Assembly: GCF_003148685.1 (NCBI RefSeq)
Contig: NZ_QGGR01000007.1
Coordinates: 62,001-126,000 of the forward strand
Length of the DNA: 64,000 nt
Direction of reading: 5' to 3'
From: Actinoplanes xinjiangensis
GTDB lineage: Bacteria; Actinomycetota; Actinomycetes; Mycobacteriales; Micromonosporaceae
Below the pieces are notes generated by a model. The model was not told where the DNA came from and searched no databases. It saw only the letters and a list, made by a program, of their open reading frames with translations. Position numbers and translations under genes: made by a program. Positions 42,066-50,794 of this stretch are shown one piece after another (positions within the stretch are counted from its first letter, which is position 1; each line of letters starts with the position of its first letter).

Positions 42066-42205
42066 TCATCGTGCCGGTCGGGCCGGGGTCCGATGGTGCC
42101 CGGGTGGTGGCCGGGGCCGGCGGGATGAACGTTGCCCCTCAGTCCGGGCGGTTTCGGGCCGATGCGGGTAGTGAAGGCCCGATTCCACCTGCCCGGGAAG
42201 TGTTC

Positions 42206-43768
42206 ATGCCTCGTCTCGCGGATCTCAGTGTCGCCCAGCGGCTGTCGTCGATCGTGGTGACCGGTGTGCTCGTCGCCGGTGCGCTGACCGGCATCGGCCT
42301 CTGGTCCCAGGAGGAGCTGAGCGACAAGCAGGAGGGCCTCAACAGCTTCACGGTCACCAAGGCCGCGCTCAACCACCTGGACACCCGCGAGGCGGAACTG
42401 AAGGTGGACGCCTACCGGTCGACGCACGGTGACGACGTGATCGGGGACGCGGCCGACGACGTGGTGTCGGCGAACGAGGCTCTGGCGGCGGCGAGTGCCC
42501 AGGAGATCGGCGCGATCAGCGACGCGATCGATGCGCTGGGCAGCAAGGTCGAGGCGTTCAACGTCTTCGTCACCGACTTCGTGGCCGCCGCGGCCAAGGA
42601 TCCGCGCAGCGTGACGGCGGAGGAGTACGAATCGATCGCCGAGCAGAACGGGGTCGTGGACGACGCGATCGGCGCGATCCACGAGACCCTGGACGCCCAG
42701 ATCCTGGAGCGGCAGGCCGAGATGGAGTCGACCAAGAGCTCGGCGATGTGGTGGATGCTCGCGGTCGCCGCGGCCGGCCTGGTGATGCTGGTGGCGCTGT
42801 CGGTGCCGCTGGTCCGGTCGATCCTGGGCCCGGTACGGCGGGTCGCCTCGGTGGTCGGTTCCCTCGCGCAGGGTGACCTGACCCAGCGGACCGGGATCGT
42901 GGCCAAGGACGAGCTGGGTGTGATGGCGGCGGAGCTGGACGCGGCGGTGGACAGCATCAACGCGACGATGCAGCGGATCGCGGAGAACGCCGGGACGCTG
43001 GCCGGCGCCGCCACCGAACTGGCCGCCACGAGCCAGGAGATCGCCGGCGCGGCCGACCAGACCGGCCGGCAGACCTCGACGGCGTCGACCGAGGCGGAGG
43101 AGATCTCCCGCAACGTGCAGACGGTCGCCGCGGGCAGCGAGGAGATGGGCGTCTCGATCCGGGAGATCTCGGAGAACACCAACCGGGCCGCGCAGATCGC
43201 CGGGGAGGCGGTGTCCGAGGCGGCGCTGGCCACGAAGCAGATCGAGCAACTGGGCGCGTCGTCGGTGGAGATCGGCAACGTGGTCAAGCTGATCACCCAG
43301 ATCGCCGAGCAGACGAACCTGCTGGCCCTGAACGCCACGATCGAGGCGGCCCGCGCCGGTGAGATGGGCAAGGGCTTCGCGGTGGTGGCCAGCGAGGTCA
43401 AGGACCTGGCCCAGGAGACCGCCCGGGCGACCGAGGACATCAGCAGCCGGGTCGCGGCGATCCAGCAGGAGACCGGCGGCGTGGTCGAGGTGATCAGCCG
43501 GATCAGCGAGGTCATCGCGAAGATCAACGACTACCAGACGACGATCGCGAGCGCGGTCGAGGAGCAGACCGCGACGACGGCGGAGATGAGCCGGAGCATC
43601 AGCGAGGTGGCGGCGGGCAGTGGCCGGATCGCGGTCAGCATCGCCGAGGTGGCGCAGGCCAGTTCGATCTCGGTGGCCGGCACGAGCCAGACGAACCTGG
43701 CGAGTTCCGAGGTGGCCCGGACGGCGGAGGAGCTCAGGGCCCTGGTGAGTTCGTTCCGGCTCGCCTGA
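42206..43768 (+). CDS. methyl-accepting chemotaxis protein
   Basis: 520 residues. An N-terminal membrane helix (about 15-33) is followed by a helical sensor region of the four-helix-bundle type, a second membrane helix (about 190-210), a HAMP linker (RSILGPVRRVASVVGSLAQGDL) and a long signalling domain with the hairpin tip QIAEQTNLLALNATIEAARAGEMGKGFAVVA. It passes ligand signals to CheA. No che genes are adjacent. Chemoreceptors fit the motile spores of Actinoplanes-like organisms (inference). Confidence 0.93.
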   Translation: MPRLADLSVAQRLSSIVVTGVLVAGALTGIGLWSQEELSDKQEGLNSFTVTKAALNHLDTREAELKVDAYRSTHGDDVIGDAADDVVSANEALAAASAQEIGAISDAIDALGSKVEAFNVFVTDFVAAAAKDPRSVTAEEYESIAEQNGVVDDAIGAIHETLDAQILERQAEMESTKSSAMWWMLAVAAAGLVMLVALSVPLVRSILGPVRRVASVVGSLAQGDLTQRTGIVAKDELGVMAAELDAAVDSINATMQRIAENAGTLAGAATELAATSQEIAGAADQTGRQTSTASTEAEEISRNVQTVAAGSEEMGVSIREISENTNRAAQIAGEAVSEAALATKQIEQLGASSVEIGNVVKLITQIAEQTNLLALNATIEAARAGEMGKGFAVVASEVKDLAQETARATEDISSRVAAIQQETGGVVEVISRISEVIAKINDYQTTIASAVEEQTATTAEMSRSISEVAAGSGRIAVSIAEVAQASSISVAGTSQTNLASSEVARTAEELRALVSSFRLA

Positions 43769-43943
43769 TTACTGTCGGCCGTCGCGCCCGTAGCGCGATG
43801 TTGACATTGAACGGGCGTTCGCGTCTACTTCCTGACGTCGATCGGACCGCACTTCACCAGGCCCGTCTGCCGGCTCCCCAGGTGCGATGGGAACGTGCAC
43901 GGTCCGCCCGTCCGAGCCGCCCGGGAAGGTAGTAGGTAACGCG

Positions 43944-44561
43944 ATGTCTCTCACCGCAGCGCAGGTCGGCAGCATCGCGTTCCGGGAGCCGCCCGAGGGC
44001 GGGCACGGTTACCACGACGCGGAGGTCGACGCCTTCGTGGTCGAGGCGGCCGGTGAGATGCACCGGCTGGAGGCGGAGAACCAGGCACTGGCCGAACAGT
44101 TGCGACAGGCCGACCCGGCCGAACACCTGCGCAGTCTGGAGCAGGACCGGGACCGGGCGCTGGAGCGCGTCGAGATGCTGCGGGCGGAGCTGGAGAAGGC
44201 CAGGGCCCGGACGCCGTCGACGCCCGGTGAGGCGCCTCGTCTGCTGGAACTCGCCGAGCAGACCGCCGAGCAGCACATGACCGAGGCCCGCGGGGTGGCG
44301 GAGGAACTGCTGCGCAAGGCCTCCACCGAGGCCGCCCGCCTCACCAGCGACGCCGAACTGCGGGCGTCGACGGTGGTGGCCGACGCCCGGCACGCGCACG
44401 CCGAGCGGATCTCCGGCCTGGTCACCCGGCGCAGCGAGGCCCTGGCCAGGATCGACTCCCTGTGCCAGGAGGCCCGTGAGCTCCGGGCCGCGCTGATCAC
44501 CGAGCTGGAGCATCGTCTCCGCGGCATGGACCCGAAACCGTCTCGCCGGTCACCGCGGTGA
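43944..44561 (+). CDS. DivIVA-domain coiled-coil protein
   Basis: 205 residues. The start LTAAQVGSIAFREPPEGGHGYHDAEVDAFVVEAA matches the DivIVA/Wag31 membrane-curvature domain, followed by a long Glu/Arg/Ala coiled coil with two blocks. Actinobacterial DivIVA proteins direct polar growth, but this one is shorter than Wag31, and no cell-division genes are near, so it is more likely a DivIVA-like paralogue. TTGACA at 43800-43805 could be part of its promoter. Its end overlaps the convergent MarR gene by 65 bp. Confidence 0.85.
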   Translation: MSLTAAQVGSIAFREPPEGGHGYHDAEVDAFVVEAAGEMHRLEAENQALAEQLRQADPAEHLRSLEQDRDRALERVEMLRAELEKARARTPSTPGEAPRLLELAEQTAEQHMTEARGVAEELLRKASTEAARLTSDAELRASTVVADARHAHAERISGLVTRRSEALARIDSLCQEARELRAALITELEHRLRGMDPKPSRRSPR

Positions 44562-44958
44562 CCAGCTCCTGAAAGAGCTGCCGGTCGGCGGGTGACAGGT
44601 GGTCGACGATGCCGGGCAGCCGGGCGGCCACGTCGGCGTAGAGCGCGTCACCGATCTCCTTGCCCAGCGGGGTGCTGGAGACGGTGCAGGCGCGCCGGTC
44701 GTGCTCGGAGGCTCCCCGCCGGACCAGGCCGCGCCGCTCGGTGCGATCGACCAGGCCGCTCATGCCGGGTTTGGCCAGGCTCAGCAGGTGGCCCAGCTCG
44801 GACATGCCGCGCGGCTGGTCCTTGACCAGGCACAGCAGCTGCGCCTGGGCGGTGGTCAGGTCGTGGTCGGCGCAGATCTGCAGGTAGCGCCGCTGGATCA
44901 GCACGGACAGGCACACCAGGGTGTTGCCGAATCCCGGGCCCTCTGTCATGGACGTCAT
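44497..44958 (-). CDS. MarR-family transcriptional regulator
   Basis: About 153 residues. LTTAQAQLLCLVKDQPRGMSELGHLLSLAKPGMSGLVDRTERRGLVRRGASEHDRRACTVS covers the winged helix and its beta-wing. It probably represses the divergent ene-reductase gene through the three palindromes at 44972-45030. ATGs at 44970, 44958 and 44949 are all possible; 44958 is chosen because AAGG lies at a suitable distance. Confidence 0.87.
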   Translation of the reverse strand: MTSMTEGPGFGNTLVCLSVLIQRRYLQICADHDLTTAQAQLLCLVKDQPRGMSELGHLLSLAKPGMSGLVDRTERRGLVRRGASEHDRRACTVSSTPLGKEIGDALYADVAARLPGIVDHLSPADRQLFQELVTAVTGETVSGPCRGDDAPAR

Positions 44959-44971
44959 CCTACCTTGCATA

Positions 44972-45030
44972 AGTTCGTGCCGCGAACTAGTTTAGTTCGT
45001 GTCGCGAACTTACGTTTCGTGCCGCGAACT
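44972..45030. promoter_or_regulatory. three tandem 17-bp MarR operators
   Basis: AGTTCGTGCCGCGAACT (44972-44988), AGTTCGTGTCGCGAACT (44994-45010) and GTTTCGTGCCGCGAACT (45014-45030) are copies of one palindrome with AGTTCG/CGAACT arms. Centres are 22 and 20 bp apart, so bound dimers would line up on one DNA face. Confidence 0.9.
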
Positions 45031-45049
45031 CCATGGAGGGGCATTTCTG

Positions 45050-46117
45050 ATGGCTGACGCCTTCGACTCGTACGACCTGGCCGGCATCAAGCTGGCCAAC
45101 CGCATCGTGATGGCGCCGATGACCCGCAGCCGCGCGTACGGTGCGGGCAACAGTCCCACCGAGCTGACGGCGACCTACTACGCCCAGCGCGCCTCGGCCG
45201 GCCTGATCGTCACCGAGGGTGTGCAGCCGTGCGTCGTCGGCCAGGGCTACACCAACACGCCCGGCCTGCACTCCGCCGAGCAGGTCGAGGCCTGGCGCAA
45301 GGTCACCGACGCCGTGCACGCTGAAGGCGGCGTGATCTTCGCCCAGCTGATGCACAGTGGCCGGATCGGCCACCCCAGCCTGCTGCCGGACGGCCTGATC
45401 CCGGTCGCGCCGTCCAGCGTCAAGGCGGCCGGGCAGGTGCACACCCACGACGGGATGCAGGACCTCGTCGAGCCCAAGGAACTCACCGACGAGGAGATCC
45501 GGGCCACCGTCGCCGACTTCGCCGCCGCCGCCCGGAACGCGATCGCCGCCGGCTTCGACGGTGTCGAGATCCACGGGGCCAACGGCTACCTGGTCCACCA
45601 GTTCCTGTCCGACAACGTCAACCGGCGCACCGACGCCTGGGGCGGCTCGGTCGACGGCCGGATCCGGTTCGCCGTCGAGGTGGCCACCGCGATCGCCGCG
45701 GCGATCGGCGCGGAGCGCACCGGCATCCGGCTCTCCCCGGCGAACCCGTACAACGACATCACCGAGACCAGCGCCGAGGAGGTCTACCCGGCCCTGGTCG
45801 CGGCACTGGCCCCGCTCGGCCTGGCCTATCTGCACCTGGTCGAGGGCGACCGGGAGCTCACCAGGAAGCTGCGCGCCGCCTGGCCGGGCACCTTCATCCT
45901 CAACCCGGCCACCCACCCGCAGCCGACCGGCCCGGACGCGCTCGCCCTGATCGAGGACGGCACCACCGACCTGGTCTCCTACGGTGCGCTCTTCCTGGCC
46001 AACCCGGACCTGCCGGCCCGCCTGGCCGCCGGCGGCCCGTTCAACACCCCGGACTTCGCCGCGGCCTTCGGCGGCGACCACCGCGGCTACACCGACTATC
46101 CGACCCTGGCCGCCTGA
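45050..46117 (+). CDS. Old Yellow Enzyme family alkene reductase
   Basis: 355 residues. OYE features: LANRIVMAPMTRSRA, YYAQRASAGLIVTEG, IFAQLMHSGRIGHPS, GFDGVEIHGANGYLVHQFLSDNVNRRTDAWGG, and the FMN phosphate-binding LVSYGALFLANPDLP. It reduces activated C=C bonds with NADPH and FMN, and such enzymes often protect against electrophiles. ATG 45050 follows GGAGGGG. It is divergent from MarR with three operators, so it is probably induced by an electrophile. Confidence 0.93.
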   Translation: MADAFDSYDLAGIKLANRIVMAPMTRSRAYGAGNSPTELTATYYAQRASAGLIVTEGVQPCVVGQGYTNTPGLHSAEQVEAWRKVTDAVHAEGGVIFAQLMHSGRIGHPSLLPDGLIPVAPSSVKAAGQVHTHDGMQDLVEPKELTDEEIRATVADFAAAARNAIAAGFDGVEIHGANGYLVHQFLSDNVNRRTDAWGGSVDGRIRFAVEVATAIAAAIGAERTGIRLSPANPYNDITETSAEEVYPALVAALAPLGLAYLHLVEGDRELTRKLRAAWPGTFILNPATHPQPTGPDALALIEDGTTDLVSYGALFLANPDLPARLAAGGPFNTPDFAAAFGGDHRGYTDYPTLAA

Positions 46118-46179
46118 GGCCGGCGCCCGCGGCGGTCGCCGGCGACAACCCGGCGGCCGCACCGGTCTCTTGGCCGGAC

Positions 46180-46522
46180 CTAGGCTCCCGAGCCGCCTGA
46201 GTCGAGCGGTGCGGCCGCTTTGAGCAGCAGTCTGTAGAGGACCTCCCGCTCGTCGGCGTCGAGCCGCCCGAGGGACTCGGTGGGACGCCGTCGACCGCCT
46301 CGCCGCCGGCTTTCCGGAGTTCCTCGCCGGTCGCGGTGAGCTCGTGCTGGACTTTGCGGCCCGCTCCCTCGACTCGTTCGAGGAGCCCGCGGTCGACCAT
46401 CCGCTTGGCGAGTTCACCCATGGACTGGCCGGTCTGGAAGGTCAGCTCGGCCAGTCGGTGCAGCGAGGCGCCGGGGTTGGCGTGCAGGTGGCGCAAGGTG
46501 TCCCACTGCACCAGCGACAGTC
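46180..46522 (-). pseudogene. MarR-family regulator, truncated and frameshifted
   Basis: The core LSLVQWDTLRHLHANPGASLHRLAELTFQTGQSMGELAKRMVDRGLLERVEGAGRKVQHELTATGEEL is a winged helix. The frame then shifts near 46270-46290; the correct C-terminus (ESLGRLDADEREVLYRLLLKAA, stop at 46180) is in the next frame. The N-terminal helix is missing, replaced by the antisense of a hydrolase fragment. Confidence 0.7.
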
Positions 46523-46798
46523 CCTCGAACTCACCGTCGCCGAGCGCGGGCAGGGCCACCCCGTCCTGCTGCTGCACGGTGGCGGAGGCCCGCTCACCGT
46601 CACCGCCTGGGCCGACCCCGGATCGGCGACCCCGACTTCGGCCGGGCCTTCGCCGCCGCGATCCCCGGCGCGGAGTTCACGATGCTTGCCGGAGCCGGGC
46701 ACCTGCCCCAGGTCGAGACCCCCGACGCGCTCATCGGGACCATTTGGGCCTTCGCCGACGCGCACGCCGCCAGGAGGCCCGCACACCCTTCGGTGTAG
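46523..46798 (+). pseudogene. alpha/beta hydrolase with internal deletion
   Basis: LTVAERGQGHPVLLLHGGGGPLTV is the start of an alpha/beta hydrolase. After about 25 codons another frame continues with RIGDPDFGRAFAAAIPGAEFTMLAGAGHLPQVETPD, the family's C-terminal His region, and ends at TAG 46796. Roughly 150 middle residues with the nucleophile are gone. Its 5' end abuts the MarR remnant, suggesting one rearrangement damaged both. Confidence 0.7.
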
Positions 46799-46859
46799 AC
46801 CCGCGGTGACCGCCTCCGTGCCGACGGGTGATCAGTCGGACCTTCAAGGCGTCAAGGAA

Positions 46860-47354
46860 TCAGACCGACTGGAAGTCCCAGCGCTGGTTCGCGGCCCCCT
46901 CGTCCTTGCACTTCCACAGTCCGATGGCGTCACCCGCGCCCAGGTCGAGGCAGAAGCCGCGGACGTCGATCGGCTGCAATTCGAACACGTCCTCCTCCTC
47001 GTCGGTCCAGACCCAGGTCCAGTGGTTGGACACGCCGGTCAGGTTGCACGCGGCGACGTGCACGGGCTGGCCGTCCGTGTCGCCGAACACGGTCAGGCAC
47101 CGTTTCGTGGCCGCGTTGACGAATCGCTGGTCCTCGTGTTCGCCGTCGAAGTCCCACTGTTGCCGGCGGTCACGCGGGTCGCAGGTGGCCTGGGTGGCCC
47201 GGTGGTCGGGCCCGCCCGCGTCGGTCAGGCACTTCCGCGACTGCTGGTTGATGATCATATCGAAGTCGGTGCCGGCCCGGGCGGGTGTGGCCCAGAAGGC
47301 GCTGGTGAGAAGCCCTGAGGCCACGACGGCACGGGCGAGTAGGTGTTTACGCAC
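46860..47354 (-). CDS. secreted ricin-type lectin domain protein
   Basis: 164 residues from GTG 47354. A signal peptide (RKHLLARAVVASGLLTSAFWATPARA) is followed by a RICIN beta-trefoil: MIINQQSRKCLTDAGG, QQWDFDGEHEDQRFVNAATKRCLTVFGDTDGQPV, and FCLDLGAGDAIGLWKCKDEGAANQRWDF. It binds carbohydrate but has no attached enzyme. A 14-bp motif identical to the one before the ABC permease gene lies 72 bp upstream, so it may belong to the same sugar regulon. Confidence 0.82.
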   Translation of the reverse strand: MRKHLLARAVVASGLLTSAFWATPARAGTDFDMIINQQSRKCLTDAGGPDHRATQATCDPRDRRQQWDFDGEHEDQRFVNAATKRCLTVFGDTDGQPVHVAACNLTGVSNHWTWVWTDEEEDVFELQPIDVRGFCLDLGAGDAIGLWKCKDEGAANQRWDFQSV

Positions 47355-47425
47355 GGCTTCATGCTCAGCGACGGACCGGGTGATGTTGGTGTTTCCTGGG
47401 AACCGCCGTCCGCAAGCGGTGGAGC

Positions 47426-47439
47426 GGAATACGGTTTCC
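47426..47439. promoter_or_regulatory. LacI-type operator, copy 1
   Basis: GGAATACGGTTTCC, upstream of the ricin-domain gene. GGAA/TTCC arms make an imperfect palindrome. The same 14 bases recur at 49834, and a one-base variant at 48645. Confidence 0.65.
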
Positions 47440-47596
47440 CTACGGCGCGGTCGCGCGGTCGCTGTGGTTCCCTGTACCGCTGTCGACCATTTTCCCTGCA
47501 AGCGGGCCTTATCAGACAGGAAGCACATAGGCGAACGCAAATGAATCGAGCGACCGAGCCTGCCTGAAGCGTTTCACGGTTGTAGCCGTGCGCTGA

Positions 47597-48625
47597 TCAG
47601 CGGGGCGGAGTGCTGTCCCGCAACACCACCTCGACCGGCACGTCGACGGCACCGGGCTCGCCGGTCAGGGCCAGCTCCACCGCCCGCCGGCCCAGATCGC
47701 GCAGCGGCACCCGGACCGAGGTCAGCGTCGGGGTGACGTCGCGGGCCGCGTCGATGTCGTCGAACCCGGCGACCGCCACGTCGCGGCCCGGCCGCAAGCC
47801 CGCCTCCCGGATCGCGGTCATCGCGCCGATCGCCATCACGTCGTTCACCGCGAAGATCGCCTCCAGATCGCGGGCACCTCCACTGAGCAGGGCGGCGGCG
47901 GCCCGGTGGCCACCGTCGCGGTGAAGGTCGGTGGCGATCACGTGGCGATCGTCGAGAAGGATGCCGGCCTGGCGCAGCCCGTCGGTGAAACCACGGCCGC
48001 GGTCGTGCGACATCCGGATCCGGTCGTCGCCGTGCAGCAGCGCGAACCGCCGGTAGCCGAGCCCGGCGAGTGCCTGCGCCAGGCGGAACGCGCCACCGTG
48101 GTGATCCACGGTCAGGGTCGGGAAGTCCAGGTCGTTGCGGCTCAGCAGCGCCACCCGGCCGCCGGCCCGCCGGTACTGGTCCAGTTCCTCGGCCAGGGCG
48201 GCGTAGACCCCGTCGTCGTCGACCCGGCTGCCGGCGATCAGGATCACCCGCGGGCGGCGGCCGCGCAGGGTTCGTACGATATGCAGGCCCATGTCGGGGG
48301 AGCGGTCGGTGACCGCCGCGGTCAGGGTGAGGCCGGCTGTGGCCGCGCCCTCGGCGACACCGTCCGCGATCGAGGCGAAGTAGGGATCGTCGACCGCGCC
48401 GACGACCAGCGCGACCGTGTTGCTGGAGCCGCGCGCGATGGCCTGCGCCGACACGTGCGGCATGTAGCCGAGCCTTGCCGCGGCGGCCCGCACCCGGGCC
48501 ACGTTCTCCGCGCGCACGCTGCGGTCGCTGCCGTTGAGCGCCCGGGACGCGGTCGCGTAGGAGACCCCGGCCTCCCGGGCCACGTCGTGCAGCGTCACGG
48601 CCGCCGTCCGCTTCTGGTCGGTCAC
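47597..48625 (-). CDS. LacI-family transcriptional regulator
   Basis: About 342 residues from GTG 48625. Helix-turn-helix: VTLHDVAREAGVSYATASRALNGSD; hinge RLGYMPHVSAQAIARG; sensor domain with GYRRFALLHGD and VAGFDDIDAARDVTPTLT. GTG 48625 is chosen over an upstream ATG because the operator-like motif at 48645-48658 would otherwise be inside the gene. It probably binds that motif and thereby controls itself, the ricin gene and the ABC operon. Confidence 0.9.
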   Translation of the reverse strand: MTDQKRTAAVTLHDVAREAGVSYATASRALNGSDRSVRAENVARVRAAAARLGYMPHVSAQAIARGSSNTVALVVGAVDDPYFASIADGVAEGAATAGLTLTAAVTDRSPDMGLHIVRTLRGRRPRVILIAGSRVDDDGVYAALAEELDQYRRAGGRVALLSRNDLDFPTLTVDHHGGAFRLAQALAGLGYRRFALLHGDDRIRMSHDRGRGFTDGLRQAGILLDDRHVIATDLHRDGGHRAAAALLSGGARDLEAIFAVNDVMAIGAMTAIREAGLRPGRDVAVAGFDDIDAARDVTPTLTSVRVPLRDLGRRAVELALTGEPGAVDVPVEVVLRDSTPPR

Positions 48626-48644
48626 GCCGTGATTCTGGCACGAC

Positions 48645-48658
48645 GGGATACGGTTTCC
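48645..48658. promoter_or_regulatory. LacI-type operator, copy 2
   Basis: GGGATACGGTTTCC lies in the 107-bp gap between two divergent LacI genes. Outer bases GACGG and CCGTC extend the symmetry. It differs by one base from copies 1 and 3. Confidence 0.7.
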
Positions 48659-48732
48659 GTCGCCCGCGTTATCCTTTCGGCTCACGAACCCCTCACGCGG
48701 CGTGCCCGTCGCAGTCGGAGAGGACGCCCGGA

Positions 48733-49764
48733 TTGCCGCACCGCGCCAGGGATACCGTCACGCTTCGTGACGTCGCCGCGGAGGCGGGGGTCTCGTTGGC
48801 GACGGCGTCGCGGGCCCTCGGCGGCGGCCGGTCGGTCGCCCCGGAGAACGCCCGCAAGGTTCTGGAGGCGGCCACCCGGCTGCGTTACACGGTGGACGCC
48901 TCGGCCCGGGCGATGAACCGGGGCAGTGACGCGATCGCCCTGATCGCCGACGACCTGGCCACCCCCGCGGTGGCGGCGGTGGTGGCCGCGATGGAGCGCC
49001 GGGCCCGCACGGTCGACGCGTTCGTGACCGTCTCGTCCACCCGGGGTCTGCCCGAGTTGCAGGCCGCGACCATCCGCAACCTGGCCGGGTTCCGCCCGCG
49101 GGCGCTGGTGCTGACCAGCACCCGGATCAGCCAGGATCCGGCGGAGACGCGGGTGCTCGACGAGCTGCTGGCCTTCGAGCGCAACGGCGGCCGGGTGATC
49201 CTCTACGGCAGCGGCAGCGTGCACCTGCCGTTCGACGCGATCGCCGTCGACGACCGCGGCTCGGCCCGGCTGATGGGCGAGCACCTCGCCCGGACCGGGC
49301 ACCGGCGGGTGATCATCCTGGCCGGGACGCGGGAGCGGGCGTACGCCGCCGCGCGCACCTCAGGCTACGTGGAGGGCCTGCTCGCCGCGGGCGCCGACGT
49401 GCAGGACATCCGGATCGTGAACTGCGAGGTCAGCCGGCAGGGCGGGTTCGACGCGACGGCCCAGCTGATCCGCGAGGGCCTGGGCGGTACGGACGTGCTC
49501 GTGGCGATCAACGACACGGTGGCGATCGGGGTGCTGTCCGCCTGCCGGGCGGCCGGGATCGACGTGCCCGGCCAGGTGTCGGTGACCGGGTTCGACGACG
49601 TGCCGCTGGCCCGTGACCTGATGCCGGGACTGACCACGATCGCGTTGCCGTTCACCGACATCGGCGTCCGTGCGATCGAGATGGCGATGCGGGAGCGTCC
49701 CGCCGAGCCGGCCCGGGAGACCTTCCGGGGCACGCTCACGGTCCGTGGCAGCACCTCGGGGTAA
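48733..49764 (+). CDS. LacI-family transcriptional regulator
   Basis: 343 residues from a TTG start. Helix-turn-helix: VTLRDVAAEAGVSLATASRALGGG; sensor domain with RTGHRRVIILAGTRERAYAAARTSGYVEG and VTGFDDVPLARDLMPGLT. It lies just upstream of the ABC permease genes in the same direction and is divergent from another LacI gene, so two related regulators face each other. AAGCGCTT, a LacI-like palindrome, overlaps its stop at 49763-49770. Confidence 0.9.
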   Translation: MPHRARDTVTLRDVAAEAGVSLATASRALGGGRSVAPENARKVLEAATRLRYTVDASARAMNRGSDAIALIADDLATPAVAAVVAAMERRARTVDAFVTVSSTRGLPELQAATIRNLAGFRPRALVLTSTRISQDPAETRVLDELLAFERNGGRVILYGSGSVHLPFDAIAVDDRGSARLMGEHLARTGHRRVIILAGTRERAYAAARTSGYVEGLLAAGADVQDIRIVNCEVSRQGGFDATAQLIREGLGGTDVLVAINDTVAIGVLSACRAAGIDVPGQVSVTGFDDVPLARDLMPGLTTIALPFTDIGVRAIEMAMRERPAEPARETFRGTLTVRGSTSG

Positions 49765-49833
49765 GCGCTTTCCTGCTGGGTGAATTCATCGACCCGAAAC
49801 ACTTGACCGTCCCGTCGTAACGCCGCAGACTCC

Positions 49834-49847
49834 GGAATACGGTTTCC
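49834..49847. promoter_or_regulatory. LacI-type operator, copy 3
   Basis: GGAATACGGTTTCC, 21 bp before the GTG of the first ABC permease gene, identical to the copy at 47426. A TTGACC at 49803 may be the -35 element, so a bound repressor would sit downstream of the promoter. Confidence 0.7.
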
Positions 49848-49867
49848 AAGCCACGAAGGGGGGTCGG

Positions 49868-50794
49868 GTGAGCGCCATCGGCGAACTCCAACGGCTCAAC
49901 ACCTCCACCGGCGGCCCGCCGCGTAAGCGGGACACCAAAGCCGCCCTGCTGTTCCTCCTGCCCTGGTTCGCCGGGATTCTGCTGATCACCGCCGGCCCCG
50001 TCGCGGCGTCGTTCGTCCTGGGCTTCACCGACTACAACCTGATCCAGCCGCCGGAGTTCAACGGCCTGGAGAACATTCAGCGCATGCTCACCGACGAGCG
50101 GCTGCACCACTCGCTCGGCGTCACCTTCACGTACGTCTTCGTCTCCGTCCCGCTGCAACTCGCCGCGGCGCTGGGGCTGGCGATGCTGCTCGACCGGGGG
50201 ATGCGCGGCCTGCCGTTCTACCGGTCGGCCTTCTACCTGCCGTCGCTGCTGGGCTCGAGCGTCGCGATCGCGGTGCTGTGGCGGCAGATCTTCGGTGCCG
50301 AGGGCCTGATCAACCAGATGCTCGGCTTCTTCGGCATCGAGGGCACCGGCTGGATCTCCGACCCGGACACCGCACTGTCGACCCTGATCGTGCTGAACGT
50401 GTGGACCTTCGGCGCCCCGATGGTGATCTTCCTGGCCGGGCTCCGGCAGATCCCGGTCATGTATTACGAGGCGGCGCAGATCGACGGCGCCGGCCGGTGG
50501 ACCCAGTTCCGGCGGATCACCGTGCCCCTGCTGTCGCCGATCATCTTCTTCAACCTGGTGCTCCAGATCATCCACGCCTTCCAGTCGTTCACCCAGGCGT
50601 TCGTGGTCTCCGGCGGCACCGGCGGTCCGTCCGACTCGACCATGTTCTACACGCTCTACCTCTACCAGCGCGGATTCCACAGCTTCGACATGGGTTACGC
50701 CTCGGCACTGGCCTGGCTGCTCCTGCTGATCATCGCCGCGTTCACCGCGGTCAATTTCTGGGCCGCCAAGCGATGGGTCTTCTACGATGACTGA
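49868..50794 (+). CDS. sugar ABC transporter permease (MalF type)
   Basis: 308 residues from GTG, six membrane segments. The EAA loop reads YYEAAQIDGAGRWTQFRRITVPLLSPIIFF, the contact for the ATPase. With the next permease and the binding protein it should import a carbohydrate. RBS AAGGGGGG. It overlaps the next gene by 8 bp. Confidence 0.93.
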   Translation: MSAIGELQRLNTSTGGPPRKRDTKAALLFLLPWFAGILLITAGPVAASFVLGFTDYNLIQPPEFNGLENIQRMLTDERLHHSLGVTFTYVFVSVPLQLAAALGLAMLLDRGMRGLPFYRSAFYLPSLLGSSVAIAVLWRQIFGAEGLINQMLGFFGIEGTGWISDPDTALSTLIVLNVWTFGAPMVIFLAGLRQIPVMYYEAAQIDGAGRWTQFRRITVPLLSPIIFFNLVLQIIHAFQSFTQAFVVSGGTGGPSDSTMFYTLYLYQRGFHSFDMGYASALAWLLLLIIAAFTAVNFWAAKRWVFYDD

